Assembly: GCA_903819595.1 (NCBI GenBank)
Contig: CAIJED010000264.1
Span: forward strand, 1 to 43,597
DNA: 43,597 nt
Reading direction: 5' to 3'
Source: an uncultured Methanomicrobiales archaeon
GTDB taxonomy: Archaea; Halobacteriota; Methanomicrobia; Methanomicrobiales; Methanospirillaceae
The stretch's first letter is position 1. Every line of letters begins with the position of its first letter. The translations under genes and the position numbers were made by a program. The notes below the pieces were generated by a model, which was not told where the DNA came from, ran no database searches, and worked only from the letters and a program-made list of their open reading frames with translations. Positions 1 to 8,892 of this stretch are shown one piece after another.

Positions 1-1075
1 CTACTGAAAGCATCAATGGTTCGTTATGTTTTAATGGTTCGATCGATAACTCGCTGGTCGCCCCGACCACACGCTCCATTAACAGAACCCTGAATTTTAA
101 TTTATCCCAGACCGGGGGCAGGAATCCTACATGACCTGCGACTTGTCCTGCAAGTGCATCACTTTTCGTCAGTGCCGGGTCTAACTTGGTGGCAATCCCG
201 AGAAGCCCGCCTGGAGAAGCCTCCATGACTTTCTTGGAGCCGGCATTGATCGAGGTGATTTTTGTTTCAACCGGGTCCCACCGTATCCGGTTCTCGACCT
301 GTTTCTGGCGGCCGGGGCGGATCTCGATATCATCGCCCTCCTTAAACTCACCACGGATAAGCGAACCTCCGATCACACCGCCCTTCACTTCTTTCCAGTT
401 GCATCCGGGCTTATTGATATCGAATGACCGGGCGATCAGCATCATTGGCTTTGCATCCGGGTCCCGTTCCGGTTCAGGAATTGTCTGGTCCAGTGCTTTG
501 ACCAATGCCCCGATATTAATCCCTTTCTGGGCAGATACGGGAATTACCGGTGCATTTTCTGCGATTGTACCCTTGATAAATTTTTTAATCTGGTCATAAT
601 GGGCCCTCGCCTCTTTTGCACTGACCACATCGATCTTGTTCTGTACAATAACAATGTTCTTGATTCCCACCAGTTCCAATGCCATCAGGTGTTCTTTGGT
701 CTGTGGCTGCGGGCAGATTTCGTTTGCGGCGATAACGAGCATCGCACCATCCATCAGGGCCGAACCGGAAAGCATCGTCGCCATCAGGGTCTCATGTCCC
801 GGTGCATCGACGAATGAAACCGAGCGGAAAGGGACTGCTTTTGAGCCACATACGGTACATACCGGTTTTGGAGAAAATGCATCCGGGCCTTCGCAAACAG
901 GGCATTTATAGAACGTCACGTCTGCATATCCGAGACGGATAGATATACCTCGTTTTATCTCTTCGCTATGCCGATCCGTCCAGGTATCAGTCAGCCCATA
1001 CACAAGAGTTGTCTTCCCATGATCCACATGTCCGACAACCCCGATGTTGACACTTGGAATTGTTATATCACGCAA
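1..1075 (-). CDS. Translation initiation factor aIF2 subunit gamma (3' end outside window)
   Basis: GTPase subunit of archaeal initiation factor 2, which brings Met-tRNAi to the small ribosomal subunit. Reading on the minus strand, the N-terminus has IPSVNIGVVGHVDHGKTT (G1 P-loop), a zinc knuckle with CxxC pairs (CPVC and CTVC), then VDAPGH (G3) and QNKID (G4). The last visible residues, EPLKHNEPLMLSV, fit the beginning of domain III. About 358 codons are present, so some 50 C-terminal residues are missing. No ATG or GTG lies ahead of the conserved start; TTG at 1075 follows GGGAGG by about 11 bases and is the best start. Family assignment is secure from the GTPase motifs plus the zinc knuckle. 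Confidence 0.93.
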   Translation of the reverse strand, partial: MRDITIPSVNIGVVGHVDHGKTTLVYGLTDTWTDRHSEEIKRGISIRLGYADVTFYKCPVCEGPDAFSPKPVCTVCGSKAVPFRSVSFVDAPGHETLMATMLSGSALMDGAMLVIAANEICPQPQTKEHLMALELVGIKNIVIVQNKIDVVSAKEARAHYDQIKKFIKGTIAENAPVIPVSAQKGINIGALVKALDQTIPEPERDPDAKPMMLIARSFDINKPGCNWKEVKGGVIGGSLIRGEFKEGDDIEIRPGRQKQVENRIRWDPVETKITSINAGSKKVMEASPGGLLGIATKLDPALTKSDALAGQVAGHVGFLPPVWDKLKFRVLLMERVVGATSELSIEPLKHNEPLMLSV

Positions 1076-1123
1076 ATGTGATCAAACCTCCCTATTGAAT
1101 ATATAACACAGGATTGTAGCAAC

Positions 1124-1133
1124 ATTATATACA
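1124..1133 (-). promoter_or_regulatory. TATA box of the aIF2 gamma gene
   Basis: Minus-strand TGTATATAAT lies about 53 bases ahead of the TTG start. That leaves room for a leader of roughly 25-30 bases carrying the GGGAGG ribosome binding site. Confidence 0.55.
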
Positions 1134-1548
1134 TCCAATACTCGATTATCTGAATTGGTTAAGATATGTCCCTTGATATAATAAAAAGTGATCTAACTGC
1201 CACAATCTCAAAGTAATCTCTTCCTAAAGAAGATGCAGGATTAATTATCCGGTTTATTGCAGAATTAAAGGCATAATGCACCTGCCTGATACATCGGCAG
1301 ACACTGAATGTGAAAGTCTCGTACCCGAAAATATGTACCTCTCTCCAAAAGGCCACCATTCCGGATATCCATAATGCCGAAGCAGAACCGGGCGACAAGA
1401 TGGTGTACATAACCGGGAAGTCGTCAATGTTGATGGATGTATCACGAACCGATGGATGACCGACCGGGATATCAGATGGGAACTGTGATTGTAAGATTTT
1501 AAGGCCCGATATCGGTTTTTATCCAGGTCTGGAAAAAATATGAGTTGT
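1134..1548. other. Gene-poor interval between aIF2 gamma and the DUF2098-like gene
   Basis: No convincing gene. A 49-residue plus-strand frame from GTG 1310 to 1459 (includes DIHNAEAEPGDKMVYITGK) looks protein-like and could be the remnant of a lost gene, but it has no ribosome binding site and I recognise no family. Minus-strand frames in 1159-1445 look random. Confidence 0.4.
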
Positions 1549-1842
1549 TTATCCTCCGCCTTCGCAACTCTGGTCGATATTTTTAATTGATTCCTGAAAC
1601 CCTGAGCCAGAAATAAATTCCCTCTCGTCGTTTAATGTTTTCTTCATATCTTCTCGTTTCAGGTGTCGCTTTTCAACGGCTGCATCGACCGGAAAAAGTT
1701 TATCCGTCAGGTAAAGAAGGTGTGTCGTGTCAATTTCCGCGTATTCCTTTCCGTCCTTCCGCTCGAAACGGATAACGGTTCCGGTTGTCCCTGTCCCTGT
1801 ATATCGGACCTGCATCCCTGCCTCTATCACTTCACCTACCAT
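1549..1842 (-). CDS. Small conserved archaeal protein, DUF2098-like
   Basis: A 97-residue protein. Its first 55 residues form a compact beta-rich stretch (GMQVRYTGTGTTGTV, then KDGKEYAEIDTTHLLYL). This resembles the methanogen family DUF2098, in which a short barrel-like domain has the pattern VRYxxTGTxGxV...WAEID/ST. The C-terminal 40 residues are charged and probably flexible. ATG 1842 follows GGTGA by six bases. Function is unknown. It stands alone between aIF2 gamma and the MCR activation operon, all on the minus strand, but the 176-base gap to mmp7 argues against cotranscription. The family name is from memory of the pattern. Confidence 0.7.
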   Translation of the reverse strand: MVGEVIEAGMQVRYTGTGTTGTVIRFERKDGKEYAEIDTTHLLYLTDKLFPVDAAVEKRHLKREDMKKTLNDEREFISGSGFQESIKNIDQSCEGGG

Positions 1843-2018
1843 GTGTGTTCACCAGATACAATGTAATACGCCTGGAATATCAAATTTTGTATGATAACAG
1901 AGCCTTTTTTTGCCGGGTAGAATATCTTTGAAATTATCAACAAAGTTCAGAGGATCCCCCCAGGTCCGGACTGACGGAAAAAATTGGGCATTGCGGGAAA
2001 TATCGCAGTTCTTGCGGA

Positions 2019-2957
2019 TCAGACAACGAGGTTGGTATCAGAAAACGGTTTGATCCGGACCAGAATATAGTCCCGCATGCGTGAGGGCATGACATCCGCA
2101 ACAGCCCCGATCGTGATACCGTTTTCGATCTCGCATTCCCTGACCGATCCTGCAAACATGTCGTACGGTAACTTGATACGGAGCCCGGCCACCTGGACCG
2201 TTATCGGGGTTGGTGATGTTACGTCCTGAATATCCGGGATCTGTTCAGTAATGATATCCATGAGGCGTGCAGGGGAGACGGAGAGCGGGTCTTTCGCAAT
2301 CTCCTCCCGCCGGATATCAAGGACGCGGGTGATTTCTGCCACGATCTCTTCCAGTTTTTCAATCTCGTCCGATTCCTTTGTCCTGTGCATAAACCTGCCC
2401 ACATTTCCCACGTAACCTGAAACCGGTGGATCAATGATTTTTTGAAGTGCCTCCTTTGAAGGGCCACCGCAGACCACGATCGGTACATCAATGCCTCTCC
2501 TCAGGACAGGCAGTTTCTTTTCAATGCACATCTCAAAATTGCCAAGCATGAAAATTGCCAGGTCGTGCTCGTTGATTACATCGCGCTCTTCGTCATTCAA
2601 CTGGGCAATCCGCTTTCCAAATCCCCTCGCGAGTCCGACCATGTTGGTCTTCGCACCATTTCTCCTGATATATTCCGCCACGTCGCAGGAGGCATGGGGG
2701 AGGTGGTGGATCTCGAGACTCATGGTGACAACGGCGATTTCGGTCCCGACCAATGACGCCGGGATGATATCGCCCATCAGTGGCTTTCCGATGGCCCTGA
2801 TCAGTTCGATATCATCCCGTGGGACAAGTGCCTGAAGGACGACTTCCTGGGCAACAAAATGTTTCTGGATGATGTAGCCGCCGACATCCTCGATCAGATC
2901 AACAATCTCGTCATGGCGGTATATTCCACCCTTGTAGGTCACCGGGACCAGGATCAC
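2019..2957 (-). CDS. mmp7: Methanogenesis marker protein 7 (MCR activation complex subunit)
   Basis: 312 residues, the last gene of the marker operon. Recognised by its N-terminus (PVTYKGGIYRHDEIVDLIED), the LEIHHLPHASCDVAEYIRR segment and GAKTNMVGLARGFGKRIAQL, all typical of Mmp7. In the purified MCR activation complex described for Methanococcus, Mmp7 sits with McrC, Mmp3, Mmp17 and the A2 ATPase around MCR, where ATP-driven electron transfer reduces the nickel of F430. Translation starts at GTG 2957, overlapping the mmp17 stop by four bases (GTGA), so the two are probably translationally coupled. Conserved Cys residues (SCD, FEMCIEKK, VVCGGP) are possible metal cluster ligands; that is inference. 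Confidence 0.93.
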   Translation of the reverse strand: MILVPVTYKGGIYRHDEIVDLIEDVGGYIIQKHFVAQEVVLQALVPRDDIELIRAIGKPLMGDIIPASLVGTEIAVVTMSLEIHHLPHASCDVAEYIRRNGAKTNMVGLARGFGKRIAQLNDEERDVINEHDLAIFMLGNFEMCIEKKLPVLRRGIDVPIVVCGGPSKEALQKIIDPPVSGYVGNVGRFMHRTKESDEIEKLEEIVAEITRVLDIRREEIAKDPLSVSPARLMDIITEQIPDIQDVTSPTPITVQVAGLRIKLPYDMFAGSVRECEIENGITIGAVADVMPSRMRDYILVRIKPFSDTNLVV

Positions 2958-3535
2958 AGGCTCTCCCCCATTAATCTGAACTTTTCAGAAAGGAGCGGGT
3001 TGATCTCCTCATCAAGAGTATTTTCGCTTGCAACGTAGTAGAACTTCATGTTCCCATAATATTGCCGCCGTACTTTGAACCCTTCCGGGGCAATTGCCTG
3101 CATCGCATAGATCAGATCTTTATAGAGAGCTTCACTGGGGTCACTCACAACCACGTCAGGCAAGCCCTCCGACTCGTCCCGTTCGAGCGGCATGATGATT
3201 GTCAGCCTGTCCGGCTGGTCAACCCTTGCCTGCCCAAACCTATCCCAGAGTATTTTGAGCAGCGGTGCAAGGTATGCCTCATTGGCGATGGAGATTGTCA
3301 CCTTGTGGTCTTCGATTTTCAGATCTGAAAAGTCCCTGATGCTGACAAGACCTGGTAATTTCCGCGTGGTTCCCGTGGCAACAAATATCGGTACAGCTGG
3401 GTCAATGAACACGTGGATCTTCGCGACGACTCTGACGAGATCATGGTCCTGGAGCACCGTGGAAACGATCCGCTGGTAGTACTCGCCTCCGAGCGGTTCC
3501 GGGCATTCCACTACAAAATAATCAAGCGCCCCCAT
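2954..3535 (-). CDS. mmp17: Methanogenesis marker protein 17 (MCR activation complex subunit)
   Basis: 193 residues, normal length for the family. Recognised from MGALDYFVVECPEPLGGEYY, VFIDPAVPIFVATGTTRKLP and the basic C-terminal KVRRQYYGNMKFYYVASE. It belongs to the set found in the Methanococcus MCR activation complex, next to Mmp7 and Mmp3. The ATG at 3535 directly abuts the mmp15 stop (TAGATG), and its 3' end overlaps mmp7, so it is embedded in a continuously translated operon. No membrane segment or signal peptide. A role as scaffold or cluster carrier comes from the family, not from a motif I can read. Confidence 0.92.
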   Translation of the reverse strand: MGALDYFVVECPEPLGGEYYQRIVSTVLQDHDLVRVVAKIHVFIDPAVPIFVATGTTRKLPGLVSIRDFSDLKIEDHKVTISIANEAYLAPLLKILWDRFGQARVDQPDRLTIIMPLERDESEGLPDVVVSDPSEALYKDLIYAMQAIAPEGFKVRRQYYGNMKFYYVASENTLDEEINPLLSEKFRLMGESL

Positions 3536-4774
3536 CTACTTCTCCTTAATGAACCCTGACGAAAGGAGTGCGGCACCCACGGCTCCAATATACTGTGAAT
3601 AGGGGGGCACGACAATATCCGTCTGCAACAGTTCCCCCATCGCAAATACAAGCCCCTCGATCAGGGAGGTACCACCCACCATTATCACGGGTTCCCTGAT
3701 GTCCACCTCCTGCAACTGCTGCTCAAACACCTGTTCTGCAACGCTGTGGCAGGCAGCAGCGGCGACATCTTCTTTTGAACTTCCCGCTGCAAGGGCATTC
3801 ACGAGACTCTGGGTACCAAACACAATACAATAACTGTTCATCGCGACCTGAGCGGACATCCCTTTGAGTGCAAGGGGCCCGAGCTCAGTGATATCAACAC
3901 CGAGGCGTTTTGCGGTCATTTCAAGGAACCTTCCACTGGCCCCGGCACAGATACCGCCCATGGTAAATGTCCCCGGGATGCCGTCCTGTACACTAATTGC
4001 CTTGTTATCCATTCCACCGATATCGATTACGGTGGAAGGCCCGTGCTGGCAGTCTGCCAGGAATACTGCTCCCTTGGAGTTAACAGTCAGTTCTTCCTGG
4101 ATGAGGTCAGCTTTGATTTTTTCACCGACAAGGAACCGCCCGTACCCGGTAGTGCCGACCGCCTCGATCTTCTCCCGGGTGACTCCTGCCATATCGAGTG
4201 CAAGTTGTATAACGGTCGTCGCACTTTCGAGTACATCGGTGGTCGGTAACCACCCTGTGCCGATAATTTTGTTATCTCTCATCACGACGGCCTTCGTGGT
4301 GCTTGAACCTGAATCAAGCCCGAGTGTAAGCCCTACCTGTGTCTCCCTCGCGAGGAGGGCTCTTCTCCGGGCGATAGTGGTCAGGGCTTCCATCCGGGTG
4401 AGTAGAGTTCCAGCCGTAGTCCGTTCGGTAAATGAATAACTTACGACCGGAAGCTTGGAATTCTCATGGATGAACCTCCTGAGTTCGTTCCGGACAATCG
4501 CGGCCTCAGCGCAGCGGAAACAGGTAGCGATAAAAACGGCGTCTGCTTCGACCCGCCCATCAACCAGTGCTTTGGCCCGTGCAATCGCGAGCTTGAGGTC
4601 CGGGCTGCGGACATCCAGGCCGAATTTTGTAAAATCCCGTTTAATATCTGCGAGACTGATATCCGGGTAAAAAATCTCTGCGTCAACTGCCTTTGCGGCC
4701 TGGTCAATCTCTTTCTGGACACCACTGTATTCAGGACCGCATGAGAGTTGCGCAATCCGTACAGGTGTGGTCAT
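3536..4774 (-). CDS. mmp15: Methanogenesis marker protein 15, ASKHA-family activase-like ATPase
   Basis: 412 residues. Residues 1-145 are a family-specific N-terminal domain with a CFRC pair (Cys85, Cys88). From about 147 comes an ASKHA ATPase domain of the BadF/BcrA/HgdC type: phosphate loop [13 protein letters not shown] (152-164), [10 protein letters not shown] near 249, CAGASGRF with Cys276, SYCIVFG with Cys316, and adenosine motif [11 protein letters not shown]. In HgdC-type activases the two matching cysteines hold a [4Fe-4S] cluster between two subunits, and ATP hydrolysis drives low-potential electron transfer. A similar role for Mmp15 in MCR maturation or activation is inference. ATG 4774 overlaps the mmp5 stop (ATGA) and follows GGAGGTG. 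Confidence 0.93.
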   Translation of the reverse strand: MTTPVRIAQLSCGPEYSGVQKEIDQAAKAVDAEIFYPDISLADIKRDFTKFGLDVRSPDLKLAIARAKALVDGRVEADAVFIATCFRCAEAAIVRNELRRFIHENSKLPVVSYSFTERTTAGTLLTRMEALTTIARRRALLARETQVGLTLGLDSGSSTTKAVVMRDNKIIGTGWLPTTDVLESATTVIQLALDMAGVTREKIEAVGTTGYGRFLVGEKIKADLIQEELTVNSKGAVFLADCQHGPSTVIDIGGMDNKAISVQDGIPGTFTMGGICAGASGRFLEMTAKRLGVDITELGPLALKGMSAQVAMNSYCIVFGTQSLVNALAAGSSKEDVAAAACHSVAEQVFEQQLQEVDIREPVIMVGGTSLIEGLVFAMGELLQTDIVVPPYSQYIGAVGAALLSSGFIKEK

Positions 4775-5217
4775 TTCACACCTCCAAGTCTGGTCAGAAA
4801 ATCCCTGATCGCGGCAACGAACTCTGCCCCTTCCTCATCATTTACAGGATAACTCAGTTCCAGCAGGGGAATATTGCGTTTCTTCAGCAGGAATACGATC
4901 AGTTCGTTTGTCCGGGCGCAACCCATACAGCCGAAGGCGAGGTCGGCATCGTGGATGATGATCCCGGCGTCGGCGTCCTCAATCATCGGGCCGTAAAGTG
5001 ACATCCTGCCCCGGACACCTGAAGGGACTTCAACTGCCGCATATTTAAGGCCTTTTTTCGGGTCTTCCGGGCTGATCTGGAGTGGTGGGGATTCAAGGCC
5101 TGCCGTCTGAATATGTTCCCGTATCGATTGCGCCGCACTCAGGGGAGTATGGCCAAACCGGGCAACAAGGTCTGAGAGGATCAGGCTGGTAGCGGGATAA
5201 ATAAAAACTTTCGCCAT
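4771..5217 (-). CDS. mmp5: Methanogenesis marker protein 5
   Basis: 148 residues. Family recognised from [18 protein letters not shown], the central [19 protein letters not shown] and the strongly conserved [14 protein letters not shown] with a CxxC pair that could bind metal or be redox active. Soluble. Biochemical role unknown; occurrence is restricted to organisms with MCR. ATG 5217 lies one codon past the mmp6 stop with GGAG eight bases upstream. It overlaps mmp15 downstream by four bases. Its place between mmp6 and the activase-like mmp15 suggests a part in the same assembly or activation pathway. Confidence 0.9.
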   Translation of the reverse strand: MAKVFIYPATSLILSDLVARFGHTPLSAAQSIREHIQTAGLESPPLQISPEDPKKGLKYAAVEVPSGVRGRMSLYGPMIEDADAGIIIHDADLAFGCMGCARTNELIVFLLKKRNIPLLELSYPVNDEEGAEFVAAIRDFLTRLGGVK

Positions 5218-5220
5218 TAT

Positions 5221-5679
5221 TCAGGGCTCCTGTGCGTCGAGTAGTTTTTTCAGTTTGTCTAAATCCAGTTTCTTTTCGGTACTGGGTGATGGTGGGTGAG
5301 GGATGGACGTTTCGTTCCGTCCCGTTAGCGCGTGGAGCCCGTAAGAGACGTGACGGATAAGGGAGATTTCAAACTCGTGCCCAAAAAACCCGGGCCTTGC
5401 CCCGCCGAGGTTCGCCCGGCAACGCCGTGGATCTCCTGGTGGGAACCCCCTGTCTTTTACAAAAATATGATCGGGATCTAGCTCCCGTAAAGCAACGATG
5501 ATCTTCCCGACTTCATCTGCAGTTCCTGTGACCTGGAGCCCGAAGCAGGTCTCCTTGATCATCGCGCCTCCCGAGATCTCATATGCCCTGACCGCGAGGT
5601 CCTGTGGAGTCATCTCCGGTGACTCCACAAATATGTATTTTGTCACCGACCCCTGGTAACGGGGGATATATTCGCTCAT
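5221..5679 (-). CDS. mmp6: Methanogenesis marker protein 6
   Basis: 152 residues. Recognised by TKYIFVESPEMTPQDLA near the start and the conserved FVKDRGFPPGDPRRCRANL followed by GGARPGFFGHEFE. Residues 17-80 look like a small alpha/beta ferredoxin-like fold; the last 30 are a charged helix. No catalytic motif visible. The start overlaps the mmp3 stop (ATGA) with GGAGGTGA upstream, the mark of tight coupling. Function is unknown beyond strict co-occurrence with methanogenesis genes. Confidence 0.9.
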   Translation of the reverse strand: MSEYIPRYQGSVTKYIFVESPEMTPQDLAVRAYEISGGAMIKETCFGLQVTGTADEVGKIIVALRELDPDHIFVKDRGFPPGDPRRCRANLGGARPGFFGHEFEISLIRHVSYGLHALTGRNETSIPHPPSPSTEKKLDLDKLKKLLDAQEP

Positions 5680-7202
5680 CCCTTCACCTCCCTGATAAAC
5701 ACGATATCTTTCTCCCTGATATTTTTCAGTAGTCCTGCATTGATGACCTTGCCGATAATATTGGTCCCTTCGAAGGGTTCGGATGTAGGTCCGAACTCCT
5801 TGTGTGATGAGACTCGTATCCCGACGAGTCCTGCCCCTTTCCTCGCTTCATTGGTAATTGCAAGAGTACCTCCCGGGACCTCGTCTTTCGGTGTATTTTC
5901 AGGAATAATTTTTACACCTGTTGGAATTACCGGTTTGAAAAGGTATACGTCGTCAAAAATGAAAAACGCCGGTAACTGCCCGACATCATGGGACCAGAGC
6001 CCGGTAAGGAAACGGAATATTTCACAGGAATCCGGTGCATTTGCATCATCGAGGACGATGTCAATCACCTTTGAGAGCGATTCAGTGATCAGCGATACCG
6101 TTCCGCCGGCAAGTACCTCGAGTGTTGTCCCCGGGTCCTGGCCAACAACCACACGATCCCCTGCCTGGTTATCCACCAGTGCATTTACACCTCTTGCTAC
6201 TGCAATCTGCAGTGCTTCACCAAGTGGAAGCCCAATCAGGTCGAACCGTGCCGGAGATGCTGTTATACAGAATATATCGTTTTCCTTCGCAAGCCGGGCA
6301 ATCTCAATCCCGTGGACCACCTGGGCCACGACCGTATGGGTGGGAATACCCGGGACATCAGTGGTGTAAATATAAACGGCGCCTCTCGACTGGCCTTTTG
6401 TCCGGACCGTTACGGTCCCTTCCCTTCGTGGTCCTTTCAACTCCGGGGGTACATCAACCTGTGTCCGGCGGCCATCAAAAATATGGGTGCTCGCGGCCCT
6501 GCCCACATGAAACGTCCCGTTTTCCAGCGCCAGGAGCAGATGTTCGACACTTGCTGCGCAATCTGTTGCAATATGTCCATCGTCATATCCCTGGACTGCG
6601 AGATCAACATGGGTGACAATCTGCATCCCCTCTTCGAGCAGAATATCCGGGTCAGTTGTTGTGAAAGAACGGGTGGTGTCGGCCCATGCGATAACGGGGA
6701 TTATTTCTGTTACCTTGTCTCCTGTGCTCCAATGGTCAAGCACTCCGCGGCCTGAAACCACTCTTCCAATCACACCCCCGTTTTCACCGGCGCCATGGTC
6801 AGCAGAATGCCGCATCCTTGAAAAGACAAGGTATGAAAGTTTCGGGTCGTAACCTCCGCACCCGAGGATCAAGTCCCCCCGCTCGTACAGGTGTGGTCTC
6901 CTGTCCGGAACAATAGCTGAAGGAAACGGTCCGAAGGCAGCACTATACCGGTCTTCCCAGTGTAACTTCAGGCTGTCGATAAAACCGGTGCCTCCCAGAG
7001 ATACACTGCCAGGTGCAGGGATCTCAACCCGGATCTCTCCTTTCGTGGTCAGGACCTGAAGGTTTTCGGTTGTTTCCTTTTCCTGCAAGCCAGGCCGTAT
7101 CACGGCAACACAACAGAGTGGGTTCCATCCTGTGACCACCGACGCGAGTCTGCTCCCCTCTGGCACATCGAGGTGCTCTCCGTCGATACGGACCGTAACC
7201 AT
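5676..7202 (-). CDS. mmp3: Methanogenesis marker protein 3 (UPF0288; MCR activation complex subunit)
   Basis: 508 residues. A beta-grasp-like N-terminal module (MVTVRIDGEHLDVPEGSRL) is followed by the body of the UPF0288 family: GDLILGCGGYDPKLSYLVF, NGGVIGRVVSGRGVLD, a segment with HVGRAASTHIFDGRR, and a C-terminal unit with GTLAITNEARKGAGLVGIR and FGPTSEPFEGTNIIG. Parts resemble cyclophilin-type folds, but no prolyl isomerase catalytic set can be read. The Methanococcus homologue is a subunit of the MCR activation complex. ATG 7202 is six bases after GGAGGATG; 17 bases separate it from atwA. Confidence 0.92.
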   Translation of the reverse strand: MVTVRIDGEHLDVPEGSRLASVVTGWNPLCCVAVIRPGLQEKETTENLQVLTTKGEIRVEIPAPGSVSLGGTGFIDSLKLHWEDRYSAAFGPFPSAIVPDRRPHLYERGDLILGCGGYDPKLSYLVFSRMRHSADHGAGENGGVIGRVVSGRGVLDHWSTGDKVTEIIPVIAWADTTRSFTTTDPDILLEEGMQIVTHVDLAVQGYDDGHIATDCAASVEHLLLALENGTFHVGRAASTHIFDGRRTQVDVPPELKGPRREGTVTVRTKGQSRGAVYIYTTDVPGIPTHTVVAQVVHGIEIARLAKENDIFCITASPARFDLIGLPLGEALQIAVARGVNALVDNQAGDRVVVGQDPGTTLEVLAGGTVSLITESLSKVIDIVLDDANAPDSCEIFRFLTGLWSHDVGQLPAFFIFDDVYLFKPVIPTGVKIIPENTPKDEVPGGTLAITNEARKGAGLVGIRVSSHKEFGPTSEPFEGTNIIGKVINAGLLKNIREKDIVFIREVKG

Positions 7203-7219
7203 CTACATCCTCCGGTTGA

Positions 7220-8833
7220 TCAGGGTAACGCCGGCTTGCTCATCACTTCACGCTCTTCTTCTGTCAGAATTGCAAGCACATCTGCTGTTTTTCCAATGGA
7301 AACAATTTTTCCGCCCCTCATCAGGGCCAGCCTGTCACAGACGTCCCTGACAAATTCCATGTCATGGGAGACCACGATAAAGGTCTCCTCCATTTCGTCC
7401 CGTGAATGAAGGATTGAATGTTTCACATCAAGTTTTGTTATCGGGTCCATGGTCCCCGTGGGTTCGTCCAGAACGACCAGTCGTGGTTCACGGATCAGAA
7501 CCTGGGCGAGCGCTACCCGGTGACGTTCTCCCTCGGAGAGCTGTGAAGGGTACCGGTCCAGGATCTCCCTGCTCTTCTCATCTGAAAAACCAGACATTTT
7601 AAGCGTAATGACGGCTTTCCGTATGGCAAGTTCTTTCGGGAACTCAAGCCCGATTGCATCGGTCAGGTTGTCGAGCACCGTGCGGTGTGGGAAGAGGTCA
7701 TATTCCTGGTGTAACAACCCGATATAACACTTGGCCCGTCCCCGGTACTCAATACCGGGCTTTGTCATATCGATCCATTCATCCCCGATCCGGATGTTCA
7801 TCTCACCTGATGTTGGTTCGATAATCCCCGAAATAATCCGTGAAAGCGTGGTCTTCCCGGCACCGCTCTTACCAATGATACCGAATATCTCCTTAGTAAA
7901 GACGTCGAATGACACTCCGTTCACAGCCCTTACAACCCCGCGGTCAACAGAAATATACCGTTTGATCACGTCCCTGGCAGAGAGGACAAGTTCTCCGATT
8001 TCGGTGGCCTCAAACTCTTCCTGGTCATGGTAATCTTTCATAAACTGTTGTATGACCTCTGCAGGAGTGCCCAGTGCCGTGATCTTCCCATCTTCAAGGA
8101 GCAGGGCCCTGTCGGCAACATCCTGAATGACCTGTGAGAAGTGGGAGGTCACTACCATGCCCATGTTATCAGTTTTTGCTGCCTCGAGGAGCATCGCATG
8201 GACGACTTTGGCGGTACCGGGATCCAGCGTACCGGTCGGTTCATCCGCAAAAAGAACGAACGGCTCCTTCGCCAGCTGGCGGGCAAGGACCACCCGCTGT
8301 TTTTCACCGCCTGAAAGGTCACGGGCGATATGCATCATACGGTGGGAGAGGCGGACCTGATCAAGGAGGTCGGCTGCACGGTTGATGGACTTATCAGTGG
8401 GATAATCAATATCATCCAGTGCATGAAGGACATTCTCAATGACCCGGTCGTCCCCGTAGAGTGCAAAGGTCCTCTGGAACATGATTGCCGTACGGTTCAT
8501 AATACGGCGTTTTATTGCACTATTGGCTTCATTCCAGAAATCCACATCGAGTGACCTGAGAAATCCTCCACACTTCGGACAGATCTGGCCATTTTTGCTC
8601 GGGACATCCAGGTAATCGCAGCCTTCACACGCTGCAACATGATAGGTGATCTTCCCGCTCGTTGGTGGGATCTCCACCCCTCTCATAAGTTGCATCAGGA
8701 CCGTCTTTCCTGCGCCGCTCCTTCCGATAATCCCAAGGATTTCTCCCTCTGAAAGTTCAAAAGAAATTGTATCGAGGACTCGTTTTCCGTCAAAATCCAT
8801 GCACAGATTTTCAACGGTGATCAGTGGGGCCAT
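7220..8833 (-). CDS. atwA: MCR activation component A2, twin ABC ATPase (AtwA)
   Basis: 537 residues with two soluble ABC ATPase domains and no membrane part. Domain 1: Walker A GRSGAGKT (37-44), signature LSGGEKQRV, Walker B FADEPTGTLDP. Domain 2: Walker A GKSGAGKTT, signature LSEGERHRV, Walker B VLDEPTGTMDP. Domain 1 carries a zinc ribbon insertion with Cys69, Cys72, Cys85 and Cys88, typical of A2. A2 supplies the ATP hydrolysis that lets MCR be reduced to active Ni(I). It is the first gene of the operon: ATG 8833 follows GAGGTGA, behind a strong TATA box. Sequence, domain layout and neighbours all agree. Confidence 0.96.
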   Translation of the reverse strand: MAPLITVENLCMDFDGKRVLDTISFELSEGEILGIIGRSGAGKTVLMQLMRGVEIPPTSGKITYHVAACEGCDYLDVPSKNGQICPKCGGFLRSLDVDFWNEANSAIKRRIMNRTAIMFQRTFALYGDDRVIENVLHALDDIDYPTDKSINRAADLLDQVRLSHRMMHIARDLSGGEKQRVVLARQLAKEPFVLFADEPTGTLDPGTAKVVHAMLLEAAKTDNMGMVVTSHFSQVIQDVADRALLLEDGKITALGTPAEVIQQFMKDYHDQEEFEATEIGELVLSARDVIKRYISVDRGVVRAVNGVSFDVFTKEIFGIIGKSGAGKTTLSRIISGIIEPTSGEMNIRIGDEWIDMTKPGIEYRGRAKCYIGLLHQEYDLFPHRTVLDNLTDAIGLEFPKELAIRKAVITLKMSGFSDEKSREILDRYPSQLSEGERHRVALAQVLIREPRLVVLDEPTGTMDPITKLDVKHSILHSRDEMEETFIVVSHDMEFVRDVCDRLALMRGGKIVSIGKTADVLAILTEEEREVMSKPALP

Positions 8834-8874
8834 TCTTCACCTCTTTTAGATCATGCAACGTACGGACATATTAC

Positions 8875-8886
8875 TTTTTATATACA
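8875..8886 (-). promoter_or_regulatory. TATA box of the atwA-mmp operon
   Basis: Minus-strand TGTATATAAAAA, a near-consensus archaeal TATA element, sits about 47 bases ahead of the atwA ATG. This leaves a leader of about 20 bases with GAGGTGA. The element lies just past the stop codon of the upstream HAD gene, so the operon has its own promoter. Confidence 0.75.
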
Positions 8887-8892
8887 GATATG

